Positions 16,496 through 25,654 of a stretch of DNA of 64,000 bases are shown here, one piece after another (the stretch's first letter is position 1; each line of letters begins with the position of its first letter). The notes under the pieces are model-generated. The model saw only the letters and a list, made by a program, of their open reading frames with translations. It had not been told where the DNA came from and did not search any database. Position numbers and translations under genes: made by a program. Source of the DNA: Mycolicibacterium canariasense (lineage in GTDB: Bacteria > Actinomycetota > Actinomycetes > Mycobacteriales > Mycobacteriaceae); the NCBI RefSeq assembly GCF_002101555.1, contig NZ_LQOL01000049.1, forward strand, positions 186,001 through 250,000. Direction: 5' to 3'.

Positions 16496-17329
16496 TCAGT
16501 CGATGACACCGCGCAGGGCGTCCTCGCCGAAGACCGGGCCCAGCATCGAGGACATGTCCGGCCCCCGCCGCAGGCAATGCCCGCCGTCGACGTTGATCAA
16601 CTGACCGGTGATCCACGCGGCCGCATCGCTGAGCAGGAACACGGCCGCGTTGGCGATGTCCGCCACCTCCCCGGGACGCGGCAACGGGGTGCAGCTCGCG
16701 TAGTCGGCGCTGATCTCCGGGGAATCGAGGATGGGTGCCACCATCTCGGTCTTGATCAATCCCGGCCGGATGCTGTTCACCCGCACCCACGACGGCCCGA
16801 GTTCGTCGGCGGCCAACTGCAGCAAGTGGTCGAGTGCGGCCTTGCTCGGGCCGTAGGCCGCGAACCAGCGGTGGGTGTTGCTCGACGCGATCGACGAAAT
16901 GCCGACGAACGACCCACCGCCGCCTCGCACCATCGCCCTGGCGCTGTGCTTGAGCACGTACATGGTGCCGTTGACGTTGAGGTCCACGGTCTGGCGCCAC
17001 AGTTCGGAATCCACCTGCGTCAGCGGGCCGATGGTCAAGGACCCACCCGCACAGTGCACGACGCCGTGCAGCCGGCCGTTCCAGGCCGTGGCGGCGTCCA
17101 CCACGCCGGCCACCTCGTCCTCGTCGGTCACATCGGCCGGTTCGTAGCGGACCCGGTCCGCCCCACCGGCGGCGGTGATCTCGTCGACCGTGGCGGCGAG
17201 TCGAGCAGCGTTGCGGCCCACCAGCATTGCGTTGCCGCCGCTGGCGACCACCGCGGCAGCGACGCCCTTACCGATACCGCTGCCACCGCCGGTCACCAGA
17301 ACCGTGCGATCCGCCAACGAAAGCTGCAC
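16496..17329 (-). CDS. SDR family oxidoreductase with upstream KstR-like box
   Basis: 277 aa classical SDR with TGGGSGIG near the N-terminus, HCAGG, a SSIAS serine and Y-x-x-x-K (YGPSK). The C-terminus shows AAAWITGQLINVDGGH, typical of enoyl/3-oxoacyl reductase-like SDRs. The GTG at 17329 is preceded by GGAGGG. A near-perfect KstR-type palindrome lies 54 bp upstream. In M. tuberculosis an SDR (Rv3485c) lies near otsA, so this may be its counterpart. Participation in sterol or acyl-CoA metabolism is inferred from the box and family only. Confidence 0.85.
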   Translation of the reverse strand: MQLSLADRTVLVTGGGSGIGKGVAAAVVASGGNAMLVGRNAARLAATVDEITAAGGADRVRYEPADVTDEDEVAGVVDAATAWNGRLHGVVHCAGGSLTIGPLTQVDSELWRQTVDLNVNGTMYVLKHSARAMVRGGGGSFVGISSIASSNTHRWFAAYGPSKAALDHLLQLAADELGPSWVRVNSIRPGLIKTEMVAPILDSPEISADYASCTPLPRPGEVADIANAAVFLLSDAAAWITGQLINVDGGHCLRRGPDMSSMLGPVFGEDALRGVID

Positions 17330-17382
17330 CGCGATCCCTCCGTAGAGCGTGCGTATCAACGTGCGCGCTTGTGCGCCAGAAC

Positions 17383-17396
17383 TAGAACACGTTCTC
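17383..17396. promoter_or_regulatory. KstR-like operator upstream of SDR gene
   Basis: TAGAACACGTTCTC fits the mycobacterial KstR consensus TnnAACnnGTTnnA except for the last base. It is 54 bp from the SDR start and could place that gene in the cholesterol regulon. It is 227 bp from the rightward small secreted gene. Confidence 0.6.
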
Positions 17397-17622
17397 GTCA
17401 TCGAACCACGCCGCCTCCCAGCCGTACAGCAATGCACGGACTCAGCGATGTCACAGCTATCGTGCAGACTGCGCACAGCATTGGTGCGTCGCGGACTGAA
17501 TTTCGCCGTCCTGCCAGGCTTTTTCGCCCTCGTCAGCGTATTCTTGGGCCAGGATTCACATCCGACCCCGACCCCGCCCGGCCGAGAAAAACCGGCCAGC
17601 AAATCACAGAAAGCGTGACGCC

Positions 17623-17961
17623 ATGGCGACATTCGCCTTTCCTGCCCGTCGACTGATCCTTGCCGGCGGCTTCGCCGCGGCGGTCTTCGCGGCACCCGCG
17701 CTTGCGGCGTTCGCCCTCGAGGCGCCCGCCGGACCCGCTCTTGCCGTGTGTCCGACCGGCGAGTCCGAGGACACCTTCACCGGCTCCTGCACGCCCGACC
17801 TGGTCCCCAACTCACCGGAATTCGGCAACACCTCGCCGGGCGGGCTGCCCTCCATCGACGGCGTCCCGTGCACCGGCGGCAACTCCGGGCAGTGCATCGG
17901 CCTGTCGGAGGATCAGCCGCAGTTCGTGGAGCCGCGCACCAGTGTGAGCTCCAGCCCGTAG
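17623..17961 (+). CDS. Small secreted protein, tandem paralogue 1
   Basis: 112 aa. A signal peptide-like start (RRLILAGGFAAAVFAAPALAAFA) precedes a mature region with VCPTGESEDTFTGSCTPDLVPNSPEF, GGLPSIDGVPCTGGNSGQCIGLSE and a serine-rich end SVSSSP. Three of its motifs recur in the gene starting at 18142, and the 15 bases before both start regions are the same. A family with four conserved cysteines seems likely. Function unknown. A strong terminator follows at 17983. Confidence 0.82.
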   Translation: MATFAFPARRLILAGGFAAAVFAAPALAAFALEAPAGPALAVCPTGESEDTFTGSCTPDLVPNSPEFGNTSPGGLPSIDGVPCTGGNSGQCIGLSEDQPQFVEPRTSVSSSP

Positions 17962-17982
17962 CGAAGCCACATCACATCATCC

Positions 17983-18020
17983 GGCCGGGACGCCCAGACA
18001 CGGGCGTCCCGGCCGCTTTT
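17983..18020 (+). terminator. Rho-independent terminator after small secreted gene 1
   Basis: A perfect 13-bp GC-rich stem (GGCCGGGACGCCC with its complement) around a six-base loop is followed by GCTTTT. It separates the two paralogous secreted genes, so each is likely to have its own promoter. Confidence 0.88.
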
Positions 18021-18141
18021 GTGCCATCCGATGTCCCACGAGAAACAAACTCCCAGGCAACTCATCGATCTCATGCAGATTTCTGACAGCTTCCTTAGAA
18101 TCTGTCCGACGTCTCTGTCAATAACTACAGAAAGCGTGACG

Positions 18142-18489
18142 ATGGCGAGCTTCGAGTTTTCCGTTCCACGACTGATCCTTGCCGGCGGATTCGCGGTCGC
18201 GGTGGCCGCCGCCCCGGTCGTCGCCGCCATCACGACCGTCGGCCCGGCCGACCGCCCGGTGCTGGCGTGCGACTCCGGTGAGGAAGAAGACCTGTTCACG
18301 GGCAGCTGCCTGCCGCACACGGTGCCCAACTCCCCGGCGACACCGTTCAGCTCCATCCCGGGCAACCCCGACCTACCGGCCATCGGGGGGATCCCCTGCA
18401 CCGGCCACAACTCGGGTGAGTGCATCGGCCTGTCCGAGAATGCGCCGCAGTTCCAGCAGCCGGAGACCAGCGTCAGCTCCAGCCCGTAA
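18142..18489 (+). CDS. Small secreted protein, tandem paralogue 2
   Basis: 115 aa, homologous to the gene at 17623. It has the same RLILAGGFA signal segment, the same spacing of SGEEEDLFTGSCLPHTVPNSP, then IGGIPCTGHNSGECIGLSE and the same SVSSSP end. The ATG at 18142 is supported by the alignment with its paralogue, although the frame is open further upstream. The preceding 15 bases, ACAGAAAGCGTGACG, are identical to those before paralogue 1. Function unknown. Confidence 0.82.
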   Translation: MASFEFSVPRLILAGGFAVAVAAAPVVAAITTVGPADRPVLACDSGEEEDLFTGSCLPHTVPNSPATPFSSIPGNPDLPAIGGIPCTGHNSGECIGLSENAPQFQQPETSVSSSP

Positions 18490-18530
18490 CTCAGGTCCCG
18501 TCATTTGGACCCAGCGTCCCGGAACTGGCC

Positions 18531-18569
18531 GGTGACCCGGCCTGGCGCCGTGCGCCGTACCGGGTCACC
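18531..18569. terminator. Stem-loop between secreted gene 2 and the 54-aa gene
   Basis: GGTGACCCGG and CCGGGTCACC form a perfect 10-bp inverted repeat with a 19-base spacer. There is no T-tract, so it could be a terminator of weak type or an mRNA leader structure for the gene that begins 13 bp later. Confidence 0.4.
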
Positions 18570-18581
18570 TAGAGTAAGAGG

Positions 18582-18746
18582 ATGCCTGCAAAATCTGAGA
18601 CCGCCGATATCGGCGAAGTCGAGCCGGTTGCCGACGACACCGCCAGCCAGGCGCGTCGTGTCGTGGCTGCCTACGCCGCCGATGCCGACGAATGTCGGAT
18701 GTTCCTGTCCATGCTCGGTATCGGTCCGGCGAAGCAAGAGGCGTAG
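18582..18746 (+). CDS. 54-aa conserved small protein upstream of otsA
   Basis: This short gene encodes 54 aa: a Ser/Thr/Asp/Glu-rich N-terminus, then QARRVVAAYAADADECRMFLSMLGIG. A weak AAGAGG precedes the ATG. Its stop is directly followed by the otsA GTG, so translation is probably coupled. M. tuberculosis also has a similarly short gene (Rv3489) just before otsA (Rv3490). Function unknown; by context it may act with trehalose synthesis. Confidence 0.8.
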   Translation: MPAKSETADIGEVEPVADDTASQARRVVAAYAADADECRMFLSMLGIGPAKQEA

Positions 18747-20210
18747 GTGGTGGCCGGAGACGGAAATTTGACCGACTCCACACCCGTCGAGGGCACCTCC
18801 GACTTCGTCGTGGTCGCCAATCGGCTCCCCATCGACCAGGTGCGCCTGCCCGACGGCACGACCACCTGGAAACGCAGCCCCGGCGGCCTGGTGACCGCCC
18901 TCGAGCCGTTGCTGCGCAAACAGCGCGGCGCCTGGATCGGCTGGCCCGGTGTCCCTGACAGTGACGAGCAGCCGATCGTCCAGGAGGGGCTGCAGCTCTT
19001 CCCGGTGCGGCTGTCTGCCGAGGATGTCGCCGAGTACTACGAGGGCTTCTCCAATGCCACGCTGTGGCCGCTGTATCACGACGTCATCGTCAAACCCGAG
19101 TACCGCCGGGAATGGTGGGAACGCTACGTCGAGGTGAACCGGCGCTTCGCCGAAGCCACGTCCAAGGCGGCGGCCCCCGGAGCCACGGTGTGGGTACAGG
19201 ACTACCAACTGCAGCTGGTGCCCAAGATGCTGCGCAAGTTGCGCCCGGACCTCACCATCGGGTTCTTCCTGCACATCCCGTTCCCGCCGGTCGAGCTGTT
19301 CATGCAGATGCCGTGGCGCACCGAGATCATCGAGGGCCTGCTCGGTGCCGACCTGGTCGGCTTCCACCTGCCCGGCGGGGCGCAGAATTTCCTCATCCTG
19401 GCCCGGCGGCTGGTCGGCGCGAACACCTCGCGCGGAACCGTCGGCGTGCGGTCCCGGTTCGGCGAGGTGCAGGTGGGTTTCCGCACCGTCAAGGTCGGCG
19501 CCTTCCCCATCTCCATCGATTCGGCCGAACTCGACGCCAAGGCGCGCGACCGCGGAATCCGTCAGCGCGCCAAGCAGCTTCGCTCTGAGCTCGGAAACCC
19601 GCGCAAGATCATGCTCGGTGTGGACCGCCTCGACTACACCAAGGGCATCGACGTCCGGCTCAAGGCGTTCGCCGACCTGCTCGCCGACAAACGCGCGGAC
19701 CGCACGGACACCGTGCTGGTCCAGCTGGCCACCCCCAGTCGTGAGCGGGTGGAGAGCTACATCGAGATGCGCGAGGGCATCGAACGCCAGGTCGGCCACA
19801 TCAACGGTGAGTACGGCGAGGTCGGCCGGCCCGTCGTGCACTACCTGCACCGCCCGGTGCCGCGGGACGAACTCATCGCCTTCTTCGTCGCCGCCGACAT
19901 CATGCTCGTCACCCCACTGCGGGACGGGATGAATCTGGTGGCCAAGGAGTACGTGGCGTGCCGCAGTGATCTCGGCGGTGCCTTGGTGCTGTCCGAATTC
20001 ACCGGCGCGGCTGCGGAATTGCGCCAGGCCTACCTGTGCAACCCGCACCACACCGACGGCGTGAAGGAAGCCATCGAGCAGGCGCTGACCCAGACACCGG
20101 AAGAGGGCCGGCGGCGGATGCGAGCACTGCGCCGCCAGGTGCTCGCGCACGACGTCGACCGGTGGGCGCGCTCGTTCCTGGATGCGCTGGCCACCGCCCG
20201 CAGCGCCTGA
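18747..20210 (+). CDS. otsA: Trehalose-6-phosphate synthase OtsA
   Basis: 487 aa GT20 glycosyltransferase that joins a nucleotide-glucose (UDP- or ADP-glucose) to glucose-6-phosphate. Landmarks in order are [10 protein letters not shown], the glucose-6-phosphate loop [12 protein letters not shown], the central [12 protein letters not shown] and FFLHIPFPP, then [12 protein letters not shown], and the nucleotide-sugar end [18 protein letters not shown]. Length and sequence match mycobacterial OtsA. The start GTG abuts the stop of the 54-aa gene, and a second GTG follows immediately. Cytoplasmic; trehalose is a precursor of mycolyl glycolipids. Convergent with the mce4 cluster, with only four bases between stops. 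Confidence 0.97.
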   Translation: MVAGDGNLTDSTPVEGTSDFVVVANRLPIDQVRLPDGTTTWKRSPGGLVTALEPLLRKQRGAWIGWPGVPDSDEQPIVQEGLQLFPVRLSAEDVAEYYEGFSNATLWPLYHDVIVKPEYRREWWERYVEVNRRFAEATSKAAAPGATVWVQDYQLQLVPKMLRKLRPDLTIGFFLHIPFPPVELFMQMPWRTEIIEGLLGADLVGFHLPGGAQNFLILARRLVGANTSRGTVGVRSRFGEVQVGFRTVKVGAFPISIDSAELDAKARDRGIRQRAKQLRSELGNPRKIMLGVDRLDYTKGIDVRLKAFADLLADKRADRTDTVLVQLATPSRERVESYIEMREGIERQVGHINGEYGEVGRPVVHYLHRPVPRDELIAFFVAADIMLVTPLRDGMNLVAKEYVACRSDLGGALVLSEFTGAAAELRQAYLCNPHHTDGVKEAIEQALTQTPEEGRRRMRALRRQVLAHDVDRWARSFLDALATARSA

Positions 20211-20214
20211 CGGG

Positions 20215-20700
20215 CTACACCGGCTGGATGTAGTTGATCAGCCACTTCCCGTCGATCTTCTGATAGTCGACGCGAAGGCGGCTGCCGTCATACACCGGTT
20301 GCTTCGACTTGTCGGTGACGGTCCGATTCATGAAGACCAGCACCGAGGCCGAATCCCGTTGAGCCGCCAGCATTCCGGCACCGACCACGTTGGCCTGGCT
20401 GACCACCTGGCGATCACGGGCCTGCGGGATGATGTCCTTGGCGGCGCGGTCCTCGAACTCACGCCGGTAATCGGGGGTCAGCAGTGTCGCCGCTTCGGTC
20501 AGGCTGCGTTCCACCGTCTGGTAGTCGTAGCCGAACACCTTCGGGATCTGCTCGGTGGCCAGCGCGGGCAGCGCGTCGCTGGCGGCCTGCACCGCCCGGT
20601 TCTGCGTGCGGTCCCAATACAGCGCACCACCGACCGCGGACAGGCCCACCAGTCCCACCGCGAAGACCAGCACCACGAGGGCAATGAGCTTGCCGCGCAT
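20215..20700 (-). CDS. mas4B: Mce4-associated membrane protein (Rv3492c-like)
   Basis: 161 aa. One N-terminal transmembrane helix (LIALVVLVFAVGLVGLSAVGGALY) is followed by an extracytoplasmic domain with DALPALATEQIPKVFGYDYQTVERSLTEA and a C-terminal YQKIDGKWLINYIQPV. This is the Mce-associated fold, related to VirB8/NTF2-like domains, thought to stabilise Mce complexes. Its ATG overlaps the stop of the preceding gene. It is the last gene of the leftward mce4 unit, and its stop is four bases from the convergent otsA stop. Confidence 0.88.
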   Translation of the reverse strand: MRGKLIALVVLVFAVGLVGLSAVGGALYWDRTQNRAVQAASDALPALATEQIPKVFGYDYQTVERSLTEAATLLTPDYRREFEDRAAKDIIPQARDRQVVSQANVVGAGMLAAQRDSASVLVFMNRTVTDKSKQPVYDGSRLRVDYQKIDGKWLINYIQPV

Positions 20701-21392
20701 CAGTTTCCACCCTCGGGGTACTTGAGGTCGTATCCGGTCATGTGGCCGTTGTCGTCCTCGTGCACGACGACTCGCATCCGGTAGGCCTGCGACGGCTTGT
20801 TGACACCGTCGAGGTCGGTCACGGTGACCCGCACCGCCACCAGCACCGCGGCGTTGCGCCCGACCTCGTCGATCTTCTCCAGCGCGGCACCGCTGACCAC
20901 GGCCTCCGAACTGGCCTGGGTGTCCCGGAAGATGGCCTTGAGGTTGTCGACGTTGTTGCCCTGGCTCATCATGTCGCGCAACGGACCGCTGGTGCCGTCG
21001 ACGAAGCGGTTCACGCTCTCGTCGATGTTGTTCTGGTTGTAGCTGAACATGTTCAGCACCGTCTGCTCTGCGGTGTCCACGAAGCGCTGCTGGCGCGCGA
21101 TCACGGCGTCGGCATGCCGATGCTGGTTGAGCAGCACCAGCACGGTGGTGACGAGCACGGCGGCGGCCAGCACCGCGGCGACCGCCGAGACCAGCGCCAC
21201 TCGGCCGCGGTTGGGTTGCCGGCGCGGCAGCGACACCGCCTTCTTCGGCTTACCGCCCCGCCCGCCGGTGGGCGCGCTCACCACCACCGGGTCAGGTGCC
21301 GGCGCCGGGGTGCCACCCGCGGGTCCCGCCGCGCGCGAGGCACGCCGCCGGACCGGCTTCGGCCCGTCCGCCGAAACCTGTTCCTCAACCAT
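20700..21392 (-). CDS. mas4A: Mce4-associated membrane protein (Rv3493c-like)
   Basis: 230 aa. A proline- and lysine-rich cytoplasmic N-terminus of about 65 residues leads into one transmembrane helix (VALVSAVAAVLAAAVLVTTVLVLL). An external domain follows with TVLNMFSYNQNNIDESVNRFVDGTSGPLRDMM and an all-beta end. This matches the Mce-associated family found in pairs after mceF genes. It starts 10 bp after mce4F and overlaps the next gene at TGATG. It probably assembles with the Mce4 shuttle in the envelope. Confidence 0.88.
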   Translation of the reverse strand: MVEEQVSADGPKPVRRRASRAAGPAGGTPAPAPDPVVVSAPTGGRGGKPKKAVSLPRRQPNRGRVALVSAVAAVLAAAVLVTTVLVLLNQHRHADAVIARQQRFVDTAEQTVLNMFSYNQNNIDESVNRFVDGTSGPLRDMMSQGNNVDNLKAIFRDTQASSEAVVSGAALEKIDEVGRNAAVLVAVRVTVTDLDGVNKPSQAYRMRVVVHEDDNGHMTGYDLKYPEGGN

Positions 21393-21402
21393 CTAGACCT
21401 GC

Positions 21403-23085
21403 CTAAACCTGCTTGGGCGCCATCATCAAATCTACCCAGTTCTCCGCCGGTGAGAACTTGTCGGATCCGGAGGCGAACACCCCCGTGCCGCCCGATGGGT
21501 CCGCGAACACACCGGTCCTCGGATCGTAGGTGGTGCTCGCCGGAGCACTGGCCTGGGGTTGCGGCGCCTCGGCGGGCAACGGCGGCGGTGGCGCATCGGC
21601 GGGCGGCGGCGGTGGCCGGCGCCCGTATGGCGGCACCACCTGATCCGGCGGCGCGTAGAACGTGCCCGGCGGCGCGGGCGGGTTGTCGTTGGGCGGCACC
21701 GGCAGCGGGAACGGCGCATTGGGCGCCGGGCCCGGACCCGGCTCCACGCCGGGTGGCAGCTGCACCGCGGGTGGACCCGGGTCGTAGTCCGCACCGGGCG
21801 GGATGTTCGGGAACTTGTTGGGCGGCAAGATGTTGCGCCCGTCCTCGACGGGGGTTCCGTACGGAACCGGCGGGCCGCGCCACGGGTTGTTCCCGATCGG
21901 CACATATCCGCGCGGATCGCGGCACAACTGGATGGTCGGTGCCCGCTTGCCGGGGAATTCCTGGCAGGGGTAGTTGCGGGCGCCACGTACCACCGACGGA
22001 TCGTTCTGCGCGGTCTTGCAGTACAGGTCGTTGGGCAGATCGCGCAACGTCGTGTCGGCGGGTGAGCGGATCTGAGTGGGCGGCAGGAAGCCGGTCACAC
22101 ACGGCGGCGCATCGCCGAGGTCGACCTTGAAGTCCAGCTTGCCGCCCTCGTCGAAGGGCAGCCCGCCACCGACGGTGTTCAGTGCGGCGATCAACGCGGG
22201 GAAGATGACCAGTGCCTGTTCGATCGACTTGTGGTAGATCACGCCGATGCGGCCGAAGTCGGCCAGGTTGGCGGCCAGCATCGGGAAGGTCGGCCGGATA
22301 CCGGCGAAGGTGGTGTTGGCTTCGGCCACCGCGCCCGGGACCGTCTTGAGCACCGATCGCAGCTGCGGATCGGCGTTGGCCACCTCGGTGGTCAGCCGGG
22401 CCAGGCCGTCGGCGGTGGATTTGATGTCCGCACCGGCCCGGATCTGGGCGTCCAGGAACGGGCCGACCTGGTCGATCAGCTGGCTGGTCTGGCCGTAGTT
22501 GGCGTTGGCCTCGTCGACCAGCAGGCGCGAGGACTGGATGAGCCGAGCCAGCTCGGGACCGGATCCGTTGAACGCCTTGAACGTTTCCTTGAGCAGTTCC
22601 TGGATGCGGCTGTCCCCGATGCTGCTCACCAGGTCATCGGCCTGCTTCAGCAGACCGGCGATGTCCTGGCCGATCGCGGTGCGTTCGACGCCGATGCTGG
22701 AACCGTTGCGCAACAACGCCTTGGCCGCCGCCTCCCCGTTTCCGGGCGGTACCAGGTCGATGTACTGCTCGCCGACGGCCGACACGCTCTTGACGGTGGC
22801 GGTGACGTTCTCGGGCACGTCGGTATCGGTGTTCAGCCGCATATGCGCCACGACGCCGTCGTTGGTCAGCCCGACCGATTCGACCCGGCCGATCGTGACG
22901 CCGCGATAGGTCACGTTCGCGTTCGGGTACAACCCACCGCCGGCCACGAAATTCGCGGTGACGTTGTAGGTTCCGATCCCCAGCGCCGCCGGGACGTGCA
23001 GATAGAACGCCGAGATCGCAGTCACCGTCAGCACGGTGACCACCGCGAAGATCGACAACTGAAGTCGCGTCAACCGGTCCAGCAT
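21403..23085 (-). CDS. mce4F: Mce4F, MlaD-domain substrate-binding protein
   Basis: 560 aa. An N-terminal transmembrane anchor (LQLSIFAVVTVLTVTAISAFYL) precedes the MlaD/MCE domain with the NVTYRGVTIGRVESVGL strand, then a helical region to about residue 320. The last 180 residues form a proline-rich tail. Mce4F is one of six subunits that build the periplasm-spanning tube through which cholesterol reaches the YrbE4 permeases. Its start shares a base with the mce4E stop. The Pro-rich tail is longer than in the other subunits and probably lies near the outer envelope. Confidence 0.95.
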   Translation of the reverse strand: MLDRLTRLQLSIFAVVTVLTVTAISAFYLHVPAALGIGTYNVTANFVAGGGLYPNANVTYRGVTIGRVESVGLTNDGVVAHMRLNTDTDVPENVTATVKSVSAVGEQYIDLVPPGNGEAAAKALLRNGSSIGVERTAIGQDIAGLLKQADDLVSSIGDSRIQELLKETFKAFNGSGPELARLIQSSRLLVDEANANYGQTSQLIDQVGPFLDAQIRAGADIKSTADGLARLTTEVANADPQLRSVLKTVPGAVAEANTTFAGIRPTFPMLAANLADFGRIGVIYHKSIEQALVIFPALIAALNTVGGGLPFDEGGKLDFKVDLGDAPPCVTGFLPPTQIRSPADTTLRDLPNDLYCKTAQNDPSVVRGARNYPCQEFPGKRAPTIQLCRDPRGYVPIGNNPWRGPPVPYGTPVEDGRNILPPNKFPNIPPGADYDPGPPAVQLPPGVEPGPGPAPNAPFPLPVPPNDNPPAPPGTFYAPPDQVVPPYGRRPPPPPADAPPPPLPAEAPQPQASAPASTTYDPRTGVFADPSGGTGVFASGSDKFSPAENWVDLMMAPKQV

Positions 23086-24257
23086 TACGGAGTACCTCCG
23101 TGCTGGGTGGCCGTGCCGGGCGGGATCTTGAAGGGGTCGGCGGCCTGTCCGGACAGGTTGGCCATGGCGCCGGTCAGGAAGTCCGGCGGATTGATCACCT
23201 CGTTCAGATGCTTCATGTTCGGGTCGAAGAACGACGTGGTGAAGATCGATTCGCCGAAGCGCCGCACGGTGAGGTCGAACGTCACGAAGACGTTCAGATA
23301 GTCACCGCGCACCGCGTTGCGCAGGTACTTGTAGTGGAACGGGAAGGTGGGCAACAGTTCCAGATCCACGATGACGTCGTCGGCATTGTCGTTGAAGGCC
23401 TTGATGACCGGGAAGAGGTCCTTCATATCGGCGGTGAAATCGGCCTTGGTCTCGGAAAGTACGCGGGCCCCCACCGTGGCGAACTTCTGCAGCGCGCGGA
23501 ACGCATCGACGATGTTGGACCGGTTGTCGTTGAGCACCTTCAACGCGTTGGGCAGTGTGTCCAGGGTGCGGCCCAGGTTGTCCCTGCTGCGGGCCAGCAT
23601 GGACGCGAATCGGTTCAGCCCGTCCGCCGCGGCGATGATGTCGTTGGTCTGCTGGTCCAGTGACGAGGTCAGTTCGGCCAACCGGGGCAGCAGCCCGGCG
23701 AAGCTTCCGGTGCGCCCCGCGACCGCCGCGTACGCCTCGTCGGTGATGTCCTGCAACGCACCGAGATTGCCCTTGTTGACCACCACACCCAAGGAGGACA
23801 GGACTTCCTCGGTGGTCGGATAGCGGCCGATGCTGCCGAGCGGGATGTTCGAGCCCTGCTTCAGCTTCCCGACGGCCTTGCCCTCCGGGGCGGCCAGTTG
23901 GACATGCTGGGAGCCCAACAGCGAGGTCTGCGCGACGGTCGCGGTCGAATTCTCCGGCAGGTTCACATCACCGTCGAGTGACAGCTTGACCGCGGCGTAG
24001 AAGGTACCGTCGGGCCGCTGCACGGCGTCGATACCCGACACGCTGCCGACGGTCACGTCGTCGACCATGACCGGCGAATTCTGGGGCAGGGTCGCCACAT
24101 CGGGCAGTTCCACAGTGATGGTGTAGGACCCCGGACCGTGGCCCGCGGTACCCGGCATGTCGAGCGAGTTCAGCCCGCCGAAGGAGCAGCCGGCCACCAG
24201 CAGCGCGCCGGATCCCAGGGCGGTCGTGCGCAGCGTCGCCGTTCTGAGTCGCCTCAT
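23085..24257 (-). CDS. mce4E: Mce4E lipoprotein (LprN type)
   Basis: 390 aa. The N-terminus RRLRTATLRTTALGSGALLVAGCSFGG has a lipobox (LVAGC), so this subunit is lipid-anchored while its five siblings have transmembrane anchors. The MCE domain follows with SPVMVDDVTVGSVSGIDAV, then a long helical segment with repeated NLG/LDTLPNALKVL-type heptads. It overlaps mce4D by four bases (ATGA) and mce4F by one. The E position of every mce operon encodes a lipoprotein, so the order here is the standard one. Confidence 0.96.
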   Translation of the reverse strand: MRRLRTATLRTTALGSGALLVAGCSFGGLNSLDMPGTAGHGPGSYTITVELPDVATLPQNSPVMVDDVTVGSVSGIDAVQRPDGTFYAAVKLSLDGDVNLPENSTATVAQTSLLGSQHVQLAAPEGKAVGKLKQGSNIPLGSIGRYPTTEEVLSSLGVVVNKGNLGALQDITDEAYAAVAGRTGSFAGLLPRLAELTSSLDQQTNDIIAAADGLNRFASMLARSRDNLGRTLDTLPNALKVLNDNRSNIVDAFRALQKFATVGARVLSETKADFTADMKDLFPVIKAFNDNADDVIVDLELLPTFPFHYKYLRNAVRGDYLNVFVTFDLTVRRFGESIFTTSFFDPNMKHLNEVINPPDFLTGAMANLSGQAADPFKIPPGTATQHGGTP

Positions 24258-25654
24258 CCGCCGGCTCCCTGCGGTGCGGCCGCCGGGGCCGGACCGGGCG
24301 GCGGACCCGCCCCCATCGGCGGCGCCGGTGGCACCGGCCCCGCCGGCGAGATCTGCCCGGGGACCGCGGGCGGCGGCAGGATCAGGTCACTGAGGTTCCC
24401 GTCGGGACCGGTCGTCGGCGGTGTGACACCGGGCGCCGGTTGCCATTGCAGATAGGACACCGGGGTCTGGGCCTTGGCCTCGGTCGCGGGCGTGTCGTAG
24501 ATGATCTGCCCCTTGTACGCGGTGATGCTGTCGATCGGATGGAACAGCACCGGCGGATAGTTCATCGCGATGCGCTTGAACACCGGCCCCATCCGCTGCC
24601 GGCAGATCTCCGCGCGCTTGTAGTTGTCGGCCGACGCGCCGACATCGAAGGTGCCGCCACAGATGAACTGCACCGGATTGGCGAAGTTCGGCAGTGACAG
24701 CAGACCACCGACGGTGCCCTGGGCGGGGTTGTAGATGTTGTAGAAGTTGGCCAGCCCGTTGGGCGTGACGTGCAGGATCTGTTCGATGTCATCGCTGTGG
24801 TCGTTGAGGATCTGGGTGAAGTCGGCCAGCTTGCCCACCGAATCGATCAACGATTTGTTCGAATCGTGCAGCAGCCCTTTGACGTCCACGAGTGCCTGGT
24901 TGAGAGCGCCCAGGGTGGCGTCCAGGTCTTGCGAGCTGGACGCCAGCACCTGGGACACCGATGCCACGTGGCTGGTGAACTGCACGATCTGTTCGTTGCT
25001 GTTGGCCAAGGCATTCACCAGGACCTGCAGATTGCGCACCGTCCCGAAGAGGTCGGTGCGCGAGTCGCCCAACCGGCCCGCGGTCTGCGACAGCTCGCGC
25101 AGCGCCTCGCGGAACGAGTCACCGTTGCCGTCGAAGGTGTCGGCGGCCTGGTTGACCGCGGCCACCAGCGGCCCCTGTACGCCGTTCTGTTTCGGTCCGA
25201 GCTGGGCCGACAGCGCCGTGAGTTGCTCCTTGACCTCGTCCCACTCGACCGGCACACCGGTTCGGTCCAGCCCGATCTGGGCGCCGTCGGCCAGCGCTTC
25301 GCCGCCGGTGAAGGCCGGGGTCAGCTGAATGAACCTGGCCGACACCAGGTTCGGCGCGATGATCAGGGCTCTGGCATCGGCGGGAACCTTGATGCCCGGA
25401 TCCAGGGTCATGGTGATCTTGACATCGTCGGCGCGTGGCTGGATGGCATCGATCCGCCCCACCGGCACCCCGACCACTCGGACGTCGTCACCGGGGTACA
25501 GCCCGACCGCGGTGGGGAAGTAGGCGACCACTTTCTGCCCGCCGCGGCTCGGCCACACCACGTACACCCCGATGGCGAGCAGGGCCACCAGTACCGCGGC
25601 GAGGGCAGCACGCAACCAGGGTGCGCGCTTCGATGTCGAATCCGATTGTGTCAT
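24254..25654 (-). CDS. mce4D: Mce4D, MlaD-domain substrate-binding protein
   Basis: 466 aa. The anchor helix (AALAAVLVALLAIGVYVVW) is followed by the MCE domain (PGDDVRVVGVPVGRIDAIQP), a coiled helical region rich in Q, S and L (about 130-320), and a proline/glycine-rich C-terminal tail of about 60 residues. It is the fourth of the six Mce4 subunits and overlaps its neighbours by ATGA at both ends, indicating tight translational coupling. Confidence 0.95.
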   Translation of the reverse strand: MTQSDSTSKRAPWLRAALAAVLVALLAIGVYVVWPSRGGQKVVAYFPTAVGLYPGDDVRVVGVPVGRIDAIQPRADDVKITMTLDPGIKVPADARALIIAPNLVSARFIQLTPAFTGGEALADGAQIGLDRTGVPVEWDEVKEQLTALSAQLGPKQNGVQGPLVAAVNQAADTFDGNGDSFREALRELSQTAGRLGDSRTDLFGTVRNLQVLVNALANSNEQIVQFTSHVASVSQVLASSSQDLDATLGALNQALVDVKGLLHDSNKSLIDSVGKLADFTQILNDHSDDIEQILHVTPNGLANFYNIYNPAQGTVGGLLSLPNFANPVQFICGGTFDVGASADNYKRAEICRQRMGPVFKRIAMNYPPVLFHPIDSITAYKGQIIYDTPATEAKAQTPVSYLQWQPAPGVTPPTTGPDGNLSDLILPPPAVPGQISPAGPVPPAPPMGAGPPPGPAPAAAPQGAGG

